Translations under genes and position numbers: made by a program
Part shown: one piece after another, positions 7,224-14,720 of the stretch
Layout of the letters: each line of letters opens with the position of its first letter
Position numbering within the stretch: the first letter of the stretch is position 1
NCBI GenBank assembly: GCA_020846875.1
Contig: JADLDB010000097.1
Location: 1-43,611 of the forward strand
Source: Myxococcales bacterium
Lineage (GTDB): Bacteria; Myxococcota; Myxococcia; Myxococcales; Myxococcaceae
Direction of reading: 5' to 3'
DNA: 43,611 nt
Notes under the pieces: generated by a model
Databases searched by the model: none
Told to the model about the DNA's origin: nothing
The model's input: the letters and a program-made list of their open reading frames with translations, nothing else

Positions 7224-9785
7224 ATGACGCACCCCACTCGAATCCTCCCCCTGCTGGTGCTGGCTGCGGCGTGCGGCGTGGAGTCTCCGTCGGCGCCGGC
7301 ACAGCCTCCCGCCGGCCGCGGAAGCTCGGCACTCGAGGCCGCCTTCGCCGACGCGGCGCGCGCGTACCAGGTGCCCGTCGCCGTGCTCAAAGGGCTGGCC
7401 TGGACGGAGACGCGCATCTCCCCCGCGCCTGGCCTGGAGTCCGGCAGCGGCGGCAAGGGCCTGATGCAGCTCGCCCGGCGCGCAGACTGGGACACCCTGG
7501 GCGACGCGGCGCGCCTCACCGGCGTCACCGAAGGCCGCCTCACCGTGGACCCGGTGGCGAGCCTCCACGGCGCGGCGGCGGTGCTGCGCCGGCTCTTCGA
7601 CCGACAGCGGCAAGCCGACACGTCGCTCGACCCGTACGAGGCGGGCGACTGGTACCCGGCGGTGGCGCTCTACCCGGGCTTCGAGTCGGCCACCGGCGCG
7701 GCGGACTACGCGGCCGACGTCTTCCTCGCGCTCGAGGCCGGCTTCACTTCGCCCCAGAAGGACGGCGACGTGGTGCAGGCCCCGCTGGCGACGAAGTGGC
7801 GGCGGCACGCGCCCGAAGTCACCGCGCGGCGCGACGGCGTGAAGGAGTACCCGGCGGCGGCGCAGTGGGTGGCGTCTCCCAACTACTCTTCGGGGCGCAG
7901 CACCTATGAATTTGTCCTCATCCACACCACCCAGGGCAGCTACTCGGGCGCCATCTCCTGGTTCCAGAACACCAACTCCAACGTGTCGTCGCACTACGTG
8001 GTGCGCTCCTCCGACGGCGCCATCACGCAGATGGTGGAGCACCGCAACACCGCGTGGCACGCCCAGTGTTACAACGCGCGCAGCATCGGCATCGAGCACG
8101 AGGGCTTCGTCGCGGATCCAGGCCGCTGGTACACCGACGCGATGTACCGGGAGTCGGCGAAGCTGACCAAGTACATCACCGACCGCCACGGCATTCCCAA
8201 GACGCGCAGCCGCATCATCGGCCACGTGGAGGTGGCGCCCAACTGCAACACCGGCCGGCACACCGACCCGGGCAGCGGGTGGAACTGGACGAAGTACATG
8301 AGCCTCGTCACCGGCTCCGCGCCCACGCCGTCCACCGGCGTCCTCATCGGCGTCATCTACACCGGGGGCAACTCGGCCAACCGCGTGCCCGGCGCCTCGG
8401 TGACGGTGAACGGCCAGACGGTCACCAGCGACGCCAACGGCGTCTACCAGTTTACCCTGCCGCCCGGCAGCTACACCGCGGCGGCCACCAAGTCCGGCTT
8501 CGGCTCGGCCAGCACCACCAAGACGGTGACGGCGGGCGCGCAGGTGTGGGGCTCGATGGAAATCAACCCCACCCAGGCCACCGGCACGCTGCGGGGCGCC
8601 GTCTTCGTCTACAACCCGGCCAGCCCGTCGGACATGAGCCAGCGCATTCAGGGTGCCACGGTGACGGTGAACGGCCAGACGAAGACGACGGCGGCGGACG
8701 GCAACTGGCTCTTCACCCTGCCACCCGGGACGTACACGGTGGCGGTGTCGAAGTCGGGGTACATGAACAACTCGGCCACCCGCACGGTGACGGCGGGGCA
8801 GACCATCTGGGGCTCGGTGGGCCTGTCCGGCACACAGACGGCGGACGCGCAGGCGCCCACGGTGGCCATCTCCTTCCCGGCCAACGAGGCCACGCTGACG
8901 GTGGGCGCGGTGGAGCTGAAGGGGACGGCGTCGGATGACCGCGGCGCGGTGAACAACGTGCAGGTGTCGCTCAACGGCGGCGCGGCGGTGGATGTGCCGG
9001 TGACCAGCGGCACCTTCGCGGTGGACATGCTGCTCAAGCCCGGCAGCAACACGGTGGTGGTGACGGCGAAGGACGCGGCGGGCAACACCGGCCGCGCGCA
9101 GGCGGTGGCGACCTTCACCGCGGGCGTGGCGGGCGTCGTCTCCACGGGCGAGCCGGCGGCGCCGGTGGTGGGCGCGGTGCTGTCGCTGCGCGAGGCGGGC
9201 TCGGGCACCGAGGTGTCCACCGCCACCACCAACGACAAAGGCGAGTACACCCTGGGCGTGATGACGGTGGGCGCGGACTACCTGCTGGTGGTGAAGGCGG
9301 CGGGCTACCTGACGGCCAGCGAGACGGTGACGGTGCCGGAGGACCAGCAGCTCAAGCACCACGTGACGCTGGTGCCGGGCACCGACGAGGTGGGCGAGCT
9401 GCAGGTGTCCTTCGTCGAGCCGATGGACGGCGCGACGGTGACGACGGACACGGTGACGGTGTACGGCACGGCGACGGGCTTCGAGGTGGTGGCGGTGACG
9501 GTGAACGGCGCGGCGGGCGAGCTGCTGGGCAGCGGAGGCTTCTCCGCCACCGTGCCGCTGGTGGAAGGCGCCAACGTGCTGGAGGCCATCGCCTCGGGCG
9601 CGGGCGGCGAGCGGGTGTCGGCGCGCATCACCGTGACGCGGAAGCTGGTGGGCACCGGCCCCGGACCGACCAACAACCTCGCGCCGAAGGACGACCTGGC
9701 GAAGGGCGGCTGCGCGGCGGTGCCGGGCCTGGAATTGCTCGCCCTGCTGGGCGTGCTGCCGCTGCTGCGGCGCCGGAAGGACTGA
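7224..9785 (+). CDS. Envelope peptidoglycan hydrolase: transglycosylase-like plus amidase_2, MYXO-CTERM tail
   Basis: 853 residues from ATG 7224, chosen because it gives a signal peptide (MTHPTRILPLLVLAAAC) with a lipobox-like Cys17. Residues about 35-170 resemble an SLT lysozyme-like domain (VLKGLAWTETR with Glu62, GKGLMQL at 78-84). Residues 205-360 are an N-acetylmuramoyl-L-alanine amidase (amidase_2/PGRP fold): zinc ligands His234 (LIHTTQG), His334 (GHVEVAPN) and Asp348 (TDPG), and Glu291 (IGIEHEG). Two carboxypeptidase-regulatory-like repeats follow (VTVNGQT...TLPPGSYT and VTVNGQT...TLPPGTYT), then Ig-like modules, and a tail GGCAAVPG, a hydrophobic run and LLRRRKD, matching MYXO-CTERM architecture. 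It should sit at the cell surface and cut peptidoglycan, its own or a prey's. Confidence 0.88.
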   Translation: MTHPTRILPLLVLAAACGVESPSAPAQPPAGRGSSALEAAFADAARAYQVPVAVLKGLAWTETRISPAPGLESGSGGKGLMQLARRADWDTLGDAARLTGVTEGRLTVDPVASLHGAAAVLRRLFDRQRQADTSLDPYEAGDWYPAVALYPGFESATGAADYAADVFLALEAGFTSPQKDGDVVQAPLATKWRRHAPEVTARRDGVKEYPAAAQWVASPNYSSGRSTYEFVLIHTTQGSYSGAISWFQNTNSNVSSHYVVRSSDGAITQMVEHRNTAWHAQCYNARSIGIEHEGFVADPGRWYTDAMYRESAKLTKYITDRHGIPKTRSRIIGHVEVAPNCNTGRHTDPGSGWNWTKYMSLVTGSAPTPSTGVLIGVIYTGGNSANRVPGASVTVNGQTVTSDANGVYQFTLPPGSYTAAATKSGFGSASTTKTVTAGAQVWGSMEINPTQATGTLRGAVFVYNPASPSDMSQRIQGATVTVNGQTKTTAADGNWLFTLPPGTYTVAVSKSGYMNNSATRTVTAGQTIWGSVGLSGTQTADAQAPTVAISFPANEATLTVGAVELKGTASDDRGAVNNVQVSLNGGAAVDVPVTSGTFAVDMLLKPGSNTVVVTAKDAAGNTGRAQAVATFTAGVAGVVSTGEPAAPVVGAVLSLREAGSGTEVSTATTNDKGEYTLGVMTVGADYLLVVKAAGYLTASETVTVPEDQQLKHHVTLVPGTDEVGELQVSFVEPMDGATVTTDTVTVYGTATGFEVVAVTVNGAAGELLGSGGFSATVPLVEGANVLEAIASGAGGERVSARITVTRKLVGTGPGPTNNLAPKDDLAKGGCAAVPGLELLALLGVLPLLRRRKD

Positions 9786-9786
9786 G

Positions 9787-9847
9787 CGTCGCCACTGTCT
9801 CTACATGGGCCACCAGGGCGGTGGCTGGTGTAGAGGCAGTGTCGGCG
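9787..9847. repeat. Dispersed hairpin element, copy 1
   Basis: Arms CACTGTCTCTACA (9793-9805) and TGTAGAGGCAGTG (9829-9841) pair along their length with one G-U wobble, extend outward through CGTCGC/TCGGCG with one wobble and one mismatch, and enclose an inner stem GCCACC (9809-9814)/GGTGGC (9820-9825). The core from CTG 9795 to AGT 9840 is 46 nt, the same length as the copy near 36.9 kb, whose left arm is identical. It starts two bases after the amidase stop, so it may also end that transcript, but there is no T-tract. Confidence 0.7.
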
Positions 9848-10023
9848 AGGGCCCGCGGCGAGAGAAGTCCAGGGCGAAAATCCCCGCCGGGCGTCGGCCT
9901 ATGTCCGCGGACCCACTGGGATGCCCGACATCGGGGGCGTGGTGTCCATCTTCGTGAACGCTGGACGAGCGCTGGGCGAACGCCCGGCCGGCCTGTCCTT
10001 GAGGCGCAGGGTGCCGAGGCGCG

Positions 10024-10254
10024 GTGGCGAAGGAGAGGGGCTCGTGTCTGGCGGTGTGTGGTGCCCTCGCGGCGTGCTCCGGGCCGGTCAGCGGAGATGA
10101 CGGTGGCTCGGGTGGTGGCGGCGGCGGAGGCGCGGGTAGCGGTGGCGCAACGGGCGGAGGAGGCGGCGGCGCCACGGGCGGCGGCGGCGGCGCTGCTTGG
10201 TGGCCCGTTCAAGGCGGCCCGCCGAGGCCACCTCCATGGCCTCCGCCGCAGTAG
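10024..10254 (+). CDS. Short Gly-rich lipoprotein-like ORF
   Basis: 76 codons from GTG 10024. The N-terminus (MAKERGSCLAVCGALAACSG) has a lipobox-like LAAC. It is followed by a Gly/Ser/Thr linker of about 40 residues and then a short Trp/Pro-rich end (WWPVQGGPPRPPPW) with no folded domain. Myxobacterial lipoproteins commonly carry such Gly-rich linkers between the lipid anchor and a functional domain, so this may be the truncated front of one, or a real small lipoprotein. Apart from it and the hairpin, the region 9786-10268 holds nothing I can call. Confidence 0.35.
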   Translation: MAKERGSCLAVCGALAACSGPVSGDDGGSGGGGGGGAGSGGATGGGGGGATGGGGGAAWWPVQGGPPRPPPWPPPQ

Positions 10255-10268
10255 TGTCTTGAAGGCAC

Positions 10269-10772
10269 ATGCGACGCGCGCTCCTGCTGAGCCTGTGGCT
10301 CCTCTCCGCCTGTGGGCGGAACGCTTCCTTCCCCGACGACGCCGGCGCCGACGCGGGCACCACCGGCGACGCGGGCACCACCGTCGACGCCGGCTGGCGC
10401 TGCCTCGAAGCGCGCGTCTCTTGCGCCTGGCCGGGCCGCTGGAACGTGCTGGCCTCCCTGGCGCCCGGATTCGACGCCGGCGTCTTCTCTCCCTGCCTGC
10501 CGCTTCCGCCCCTGGAGTGGGAGTTGTCCATCGCCGCCGACGCCGGCGCGTGGTGCAGCACCTCGCAGCTCGCCTGGGCCGGCGACGCCGGCTGCGGCCT
10601 CGCCTTCCACGACGGCTTCACCAGCACCAACCCCTCGGAGACGTACAACCACTCCATCGACCTGGTGCTCTCGCTCACCGCCGCGGGCGTCAACGGCGAC
10701 GGCACCTACACCCTGCGCGGCGGCAGCAACTGTGAAGTGCCGCTCGTCGCCAGCGGCGGGCCCGCGCCCTGA
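10269..10772 (+). CDS. Secreted lipoprotein with DAG repeats
   Basis: 167 residues from ATG 10269. Signal peptide and lipobox MRRALLLSLWLLSACG (Cys15). A linker of repeated Asp-Ala-Gly (DAGADAGTTGDAGTTVDAG) precedes a compact domain with six cysteines (WRCLEARVSCAW, SPC, WCST, GCG, NCEV), probably disulfide-bonded outside the cytoplasm. No named family. DAG linkers of this sort are frequent in myxobacterial lipoproteins. It ends 24 bp before the next gene and may share its transcript. Confidence 0.75.
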   Translation: MRRALLLSLWLLSACGRNASFPDDAGADAGTTGDAGTTVDAGWRCLEARVSCAWPGRWNVLASLAPGFDAGVFSPCLPLPPLEWELSIAADAGAWCSTSQLAWAGDAGCGLAFHDGFTSTNPSETYNHSIDLVLSLTAAGVNGDGTYTLRGGSNCEVPLVASGGPAP

Positions 10773-10796
10773 ACTGCCGCTACACTCGCGGCCCGC

Positions 10797-11195
10797 GTGA
10801 GCCTGCTCCTCGAATTCCACCACCCCGACACGGGCCTCGCCGTGGTCTTCGACGACGACGGCCGGGTGGCGTGGGCGTACCTGCGCACCGGCGACGGTGA
10901 CGTCATCGCCGACGTCTGGCTCTACAACCACGGCCCCGCGCCGCGGGAAGCCGACTGGACCGACCGGCGGCAGGTGCCCTTCTTGAATCCCTCCTCGCTC
11001 GCGCGCGACCTCGAGCAGCCGCCGGCCCGCCACCCGAAGGACGTGGCCGTGGAGTGGACGCTCGACGGAGAGCTGCTGCTGGCGGACATCCTCCTGCGCG
11101 GGAGCCTGCTGGCGCGGCTGTCTCCGGGCAGCCAGCCGGGCTGGTCCACTCTGGCGAAGGAAGACGGGCCCTGCGCGCGCGTGCTGCCGAGCTGA
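10797..11195 (+). CDS. Conserved-type hypothetical cytoplasmic protein
   Basis: 132 residues from GTG 10797. Strand-rich N-terminal part (LLLEFHHPDTGLAVVFDDDGRVAWAYL) with several acidic turns, then a region with WLYNHGPAP and a final strand pair around AVEWTLDGELLLADILL. No signal peptide, membrane segment or catalytic motif. I do not recognise the family. Strong GC3 codon bias supports it as real. It converges with the next gene, only six bases away. Confidence 0.65.
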   Translation: MSLLLEFHHPDTGLAVVFDDDGRVAWAYLRTGDGDVIADVWLYNHGPAPREADWTDRRQVPFLNPSSLARDLEQPPARHPKDVAVEWTLDGELLLADILLRGSLLARLSPGSQPGWSTLAKEDGPCARVLPS

Positions 11196-11201
11196 GGCCG
11201 C

Positions 11202-11609
11202 TCAGGGCATCGGGGCCGGCGCGGTGGTGCCCAGCAGCGGCCGGCCGATGGCCATCACCCCGCCGACGATGAGGATGAGCGCGAGGCCCACCGCCAGGAG
11301 CCGCAGCGGCAGCGCGCGCTCCGGCCGCCTCTTCGCCATGACGAAGAGGCCGTGCGTCACCGCCACCGCCAGCACCATCATCACCAGGTGCCCGATGAGC
11401 TGCGGGTAGAAGCGGCCCAGCGCCACCATCACCACGCCCAGCACCAACTGCACGTCGAGGAGCCCGACGAAGGCGCTGCCGAGGACGCGGTGCAGCTTCC
11501 CGGCCTCCGCCTTCTTCGCCGCGCCCAGCGCCAGCACCACCAGGTTGGCCAGCGCCAGGAGCAGCACGAGGTACCGCAGGCCGGAGTGCGCGTAGAAGAG
11601 CCCGTTCAT
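11202..11609 (-). CDS. Four-helix membrane protein
   Basis: 135 residues with four predicted membrane helices: about 8-30 (SGLRYLVLLLALANLVVLAL), 43-66 (VLGSAFVGLLDVQLVLGVVMVAL), 70-91 (LIGHLVMMVLAVAVTHGLFV) and 100-124. The first helix begins YAHSGLRYLVL, and histidines recur in or near the helices (His8, His40, His74, His86). This resembles small cytochrome-b-like four-helix proteins annotated in several phyla, but haem binding is not shown. It is 28 bp upstream of the RlmN stop, so it is transcribed after rlmN on the minus strand... in fact rlmN lies upstream of it and may share its promoter. Confidence 0.72.
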   Translation of the reverse strand: MNGLFYAHSGLRYLVLLLALANLVVLALGAAKKAEAGKLHRVLGSAFVGLLDVQLVLGVVMVALGRFYPQLIGHLVMMVLAVAVTHGLFVMAKRRPERALPLRLLAVGLALILIVGGVMAIGRPLLGTTAPAPMP

Positions 11610-11636
11610 GGTGCGCGCTCACCTAACACGCGCGCC

Positions 11637-12698
11637 TCAGGCCGCAACCGGAGCGTCCAGCACCACGCCCCCGCGCTGAGAGGCCTCCAGGGTGCCGCAC
11701 GCCGCGCCGATGTCCTTCCCGCCCGAGTAGCGCCGCGCGATGGGCACCTTCAGCACCTGCAGGTGGCCGCGGAAGGCGGCCAGCTCCTCGGCGTCCGGCG
11801 GCTGGTAGGTCCCGGTCGGGTCCGTCACGTCGATGAGGTCCAGCTTGAGCGGCACGCCCTCGAACACCTGCTTGAGCGCCAGCGCGTCCTCCAGCCCGGT
11901 GTTGAAGCCCTTGATCATCACGTACGCCACCATCGCCCGCTCGCCGCGCTCGAGCGCGTACGCGCGAATCTCTTCCACCAGCGTCGCGAGCGGCCAGGTC
12001 TGTTCCACCGGCAGCACCTGCGCGCGCTTCTGGGGAATCGCCGAGGTGACGCTGAAGGCCAACCGGTAGGGCAGCTTGTCCGCCCGGTAGCGGCGGATGC
12101 CCGGCACCCAGCCCGCGGTGGAGAAGGTGATGGCCCGCCCGCTGATGGACAGGCCCGCCGGGTGGCACATCACGCGCGCCGCTCTGGTCGCGTTGGCGTA
12201 GTTGAGCAGCGGCTCGCCCATGCCCATGAAGACGACGCCGCGCACCGGGCGCTCGCCTTCTTCGCGGATGCGTAAGACCTGGTCCAGCATCTCCCAGGTT
12301 TCCAGGTTGCGCTCAAAGCCCAGCTTCCCCGTCATGCAGAAGTCGCAGGCCAGCGCGCAGCCCACCTGCGCGGAGATGCACACCACGTACTTGGTGTCGA
12401 AGAGGGGAATGCGGACCGCCTCGAAGCGGCCGCCCAGCGGCGACTCGAAGAGGTACTTCACGAAGCCGTCGTCGGCCTTGCGGCGCTCGACGACGGCCAG
12501 GCGGGGAAGCGTGGCGTTTGCCTGCACCCAGTCGCGCATCGCGGCCGGCACCTGGGGCGTGCTCCACACGTCGGCCATGTTCTTCGCGCCGTGAGAGAAG
12601 ACGCGGGCGAACAGCTTCAGCACGGCGGTGCGCCTGGGCGACAGGTGCGCCACCGCGGCAGAGAGCTCGTCGAGGTCGAGGTTCTTCAGGTTGAGCAC
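11637..12698 (-). CDS. rlmN: Dual-specificity 23S rRNA/tRNA adenine-C2 methyltransferase RlmN-type
   Basis: 353 residues from GTG 12698. Radical-SAM motif CALACDFC with Cys114, Cys118 and Cys121 in CxxxCxxC spacing, GMGEPLLN for SAM binding, and Cys334 in GKDIGAACG, the mechanistic Cys that carries the methyl group in RlmN/Cfr. RlmN methylates A2503 of 23S rRNA and A37 of some tRNAs. The N-terminal 90 residues contain the accessory helical domain, but the usual YRxxQ/WvyxK start is altered (LDLDELSAAVAHLSPRRTAV), so it is somewhat divergent. Cfr cannot be strictly excluded, but chromosomal context favours RlmN. Confidence 0.85.
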   Translation of the reverse strand: MLNLKNLDLDELSAAVAHLSPRRTAVLKLFARVFSHGAKNMADVWSTPQVPAAMRDWVQANATLPRLAVVERRKADDGFVKYLFESPLGGRFEAVRIPLFDTKYVVCISAQVGCALACDFCMTGKLGFERNLETWEMLDQVLRIREEGERPVRGVVFMGMGEPLLNYANATRAARVMCHPAGLSISGRAITFSTAGWVPGIRRYRADKLPYRLAFSVTSAIPQKRAQVLPVEQTWPLATLVEEIRAYALERGERAMVAYVMIKGFNTGLEDALALKQVFEGVPLKLDLIDVTDPTGTYQPPDAEELAAFRGHLQVLKVPIARRYSGGKDIGAACGTLEASQRGGVVLDAPVAA

Positions 12699-12749
12699 GG
12701 CGGGCTGCGCGTAGCAGGAGAGTGGGCCGGAGCGCCAGTTGGCCGGCTT

Positions 12750-12770
12750 CGGAGCAACTTTGGTGCTCCG
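12750..12770. promoter_or_regulatory. Hairpin upstream of rlmN, with a -35-like box
   Basis: CGGAGCA (12750-12756) pairs perfectly with TGCTCCG (12764-12770) across a seven-base loop, 52 bp upstream of the rlmN start. Further upstream on the minus strand a TTGACA hexamer (12799-12804) lies inside the near-palindrome AGTTGTCAACT (12796-12806); no good -10 box follows at 17 bp. These may form the rlmN leader and promoter. The 186-bp gap between rlmN and the protease gene holds no gene. Confidence 0.3.
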
Positions 12771-12884
12771 CTGGGAGACCCCGGCCCCTCCCCCGAGTTG
12801 TCAACTTGAGTGCTCCACACTCCCGGATCCTCGCGTAGGGCAGAGGGGCTGACCGTTCAGGCTCGGGCGATCGCCACGCTGCCG

Positions 12885-14492
12885 TCACCGCCACCTCGTG
12901 GCCGGACGGCTCCGTCGGCTCAGCACGACCGCGAGGGCGAGCCACGTCCACACCGCACCCGTGGGCACCGCTGCGCAGCCACCGCGCACCCCCCTGTCCT
13001 CTTCCTTCGCCTGGCACAGGCCGGCGGTGCACACCATGTCCAACTGGCACTCCGCCGAGCCGGTGCACGCGCGCGAGCAGAACTTGAAGCCGCGCCGGTC
13101 GTCGAGGCACTGCTTCCCCACGCACTCCGAGGCGCTCATGCACCCCGAGCCATCGTCCAGGCAGTCCGGGTCCTGCGCCGGACAGGAGGTCGCGCTGCAG
13201 GTGCCGTTGGCGCCGCAGTCCGCGCAGTCCGGGTCGGGCTGCGCCATGGGGCACGCGGCCACGCACACCGCGTCGGCGTTGCAGCTGCAGTCCGGGTCCG
13301 TCCCTCCGCCGGGGCAGTTGCCTTCGCAGGTGCCGTCGGCGCGGCAGCGGCAGTCCGGGTCCGTCACGCCCGTGGGGCAGCCCGTCTCGCAGGAGCCGTT
13401 CAGCACGCACACGCAGTCGGGGTCCGTCACGCCGGTGGGGCAGCTCGTCTCGCAGGTGCTGTCGGCGCGGCAGCGGCAGTCCGGGTCCGTCCCCGCGGGG
13501 CAGCCGGCCTCACACACGCTGTTGGCGATGCAGGTGCAATCGGGGTCGGTGGCTCCGGTGGGGCAGGTCATCTCGCACATGCCGTCGGCGGTGCAGGCGC
13601 AGTCGGGGTCGCGCGGCGTGCAGCCGGTGACGCAGGCGCCGTTCATGCTGCAGTCCACCGGACAGTCGGGGTCGGCGGGGGTGCAGCCGGCGGCGCAGCG
13701 CCCGTCCGCCGTGCAGAGGGGCGCGTCGTTGGCGCCGATGAAGCCGTCGATGAAGGGCAGGCGCGCGTCGACGCGGATGTCCGAGCCCAGGCCGCAGGAG
13801 CCGCTCCGGGTGAGGGAGTGGATGCCGATGACGCGCTCCACCGTGTCCGGGCCGCGGAAGAAGGACGGGCCGCCCGAGTCACCGCTGCAGATGCCGGTGG
13901 CGCCGGCCGCGCCGAAGTCCAGCGTGCCGGAGCTGACCGCGTCGACGGTGATGTCGGCGGTCCGCCGCGTGCCGCTCGACGAGCCATTGCCCGCCGAGGT
14001 GCGTCCGTAGCCGACGATGCGCATCGACTGGCCCACCAGGTTGCCGGGCAGCGTGCGCTGCAGCGGGGCGGGCGTGGTGCCGGCGGGCACCGAGGCCAAC
14101 AGCAGCGCGCCCAGGTCGTACGGGCTCATCGACGCGCCCGGGTTCCACTGCGGGTGGCGCGCCTGCATGGTGACGGCGATGAAGTCCGAGGACATGAGGT
14201 TCGAGTCGTTGGCCTTGTTGGTGGCCCTCACCGTCACCGCGGTGGCGCCCGAGTGGAGCGCCGGCTCGATGCAGTGCGCCGCGGTGAGCAGCACGCGGGG
14301 CGACACCTGCACCGCGCTGCAGATGCTGGCGTCGCCGTTGTCGAAGCGCAGGTCCAGCAGGAAGACGGTGGTGGTGGTGGTGTCGTCGGTGGCCGCGAGG
14401 ATGGCGTCGGCGCGCGACGCGCTCGCTTCGGAGAGGTGGGTGGGTCCACAGGCCGGAAGGGCCAGGAGGATCAGGAGTGCCGCCGCACGCAC
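12885..14492 (-). CDS. Secreted trypsin-like serine protease with Cys-rich repeats and MYXO-CTERM tail
   Basis: 535 residues from GTG 14492, the first start that gives a clean lipoprotein signal (MRAAALLILLALPACG, Cys15). The S1 protease domain covers about 28-255: His73 (TAAHC), Asp126 (SPYDLGALL) and Ser206 (GDSGGP), a complete catalytic triad. Residues 261-445 are nine tandem Cys-rich modules of about 20 residues (pattern C-x-AD/NG-x-C-xxx-CP-xG-x-DPDC). A further six-Cys module (CMSASECVGKQC) follows, and the end GGCAAVP, hydrophobic run, SRRSRPATRWR matches a MYXO-CTERM sorting tail. It should be an exported, surface-held protease, with the repeats as a stalk or binding region. Confidence 0.9.
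   Translation of the reverse strand: MRAAALLILLALPACGPTHLSEASASRADAILAATDDTTTTTVFLLDLRFDNGDASICSAVQVSPRVLLTAAHCIEPALHSGATAVTVRATNKANDSNLMSSDFIAVTMQARHPQWNPGASMSPYDLGALLLASVPAGTTPAPLQRTLPGNLVGQSMRIVGYGRTSAGNGSSSGTRRTADITVDAVSSGTLDFGAAGATGICSGDSGGPSFFRGPDTVERVIGIHSLTRSGSCGLGSDIRVDARLPFIDGFIGANDAPLCTADGRCAAGCTPADPDCPVDCSMNGACVTGCTPRDPDCACTADGMCEMTCPTGATDPDCTCIANSVCEAGCPAGTDPDCRCRADSTCETSCPTGVTDPDCVCVLNGSCETGCPTGVTDPDCRCRADGTCEGNCPGGGTDPDCSCNADAVCVAACPMAQPDPDCADCGANGTCSATSCPAQDPDCLDDGSGCMSASECVGKQCLDDRRGFKFCSRACTGSAECQLDMVCTAGLCQAKEEDRGVRGGCAAVPTGAVWTWLALAVVLSRRSRPATRWR
13161..13712. repeat. Nine tandem ~60-bp repeats coding Cys-rich modules
   Basis: Within the protease gene, about 60-bp units containing GGGCAG and GCAGTCCGGGTCCGT-like cores repeat nine times, each coding one DPDC-ended module. 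Units are diverged (TDPDC, RDPDC, QPDPDC), so they look like an old protein-level expansion rather than a recent minisatellite. Copy number could vary between strains. Confidence 0.75.
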
Positions 14493-14593
14493 GAAGCCAG
14501 AGTCAACCACGACGGCCCGGCCGCGTCTCCCTACCCGCGCGCACACGCCCAGGAGCGAGGCGCCGGGAGTGAGGCGTTGGGTTGAAGGGGCCC

Positions 14594-14626
14594 AGGCCGA
14601 GTCGAGCGCGACGAGCCCCTCGGCCT
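14594..14626. terminator. Inverted repeat downstream of the hydrolase gene
   Basis: AGGCCGAG (14594-14601) and CTCGGCCT (14619-14626) pair perfectly across a 17-base loop, 95 bp beyond the hydrolase stop on the minus strand and 102 bp before the protease start. No T-tract is present. It may end the hydrolase transcript or be part of the protease leader. Confidence 0.3.
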
Positions 14627-14698
14627 CGAACGTCGCCCAGCCGCAGCGGCCCTCCTTCTCTCCGTACGGGAGTCCCTTCGGCCGAGTGTGTGCAGTTT

Positions 14699-14714
14699 GC
14701 CGGTCCGGACCGGC
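14699..14714. other. Perfect 16-bp palindrome
   Basis: GCCGGTCCGGACCGGC is its own reverse complement, six bases beyond the stop of the alpha/beta hydrolase gene. With no loop it suits a dimeric protein-binding site or a cruciform better than a terminator. It may simply be chance in GC-rich DNA. Confidence 0.35.
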
Positions 14715-14720
14715 GCCGCG

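Noticed and set aside
12790-12825. CIRCE operator for HrcA (GAGTGCTC near 12809)
   Set aside because: Only one arm resembles GAGTGCTAA and no TTAGCACTC lies nine bases away.
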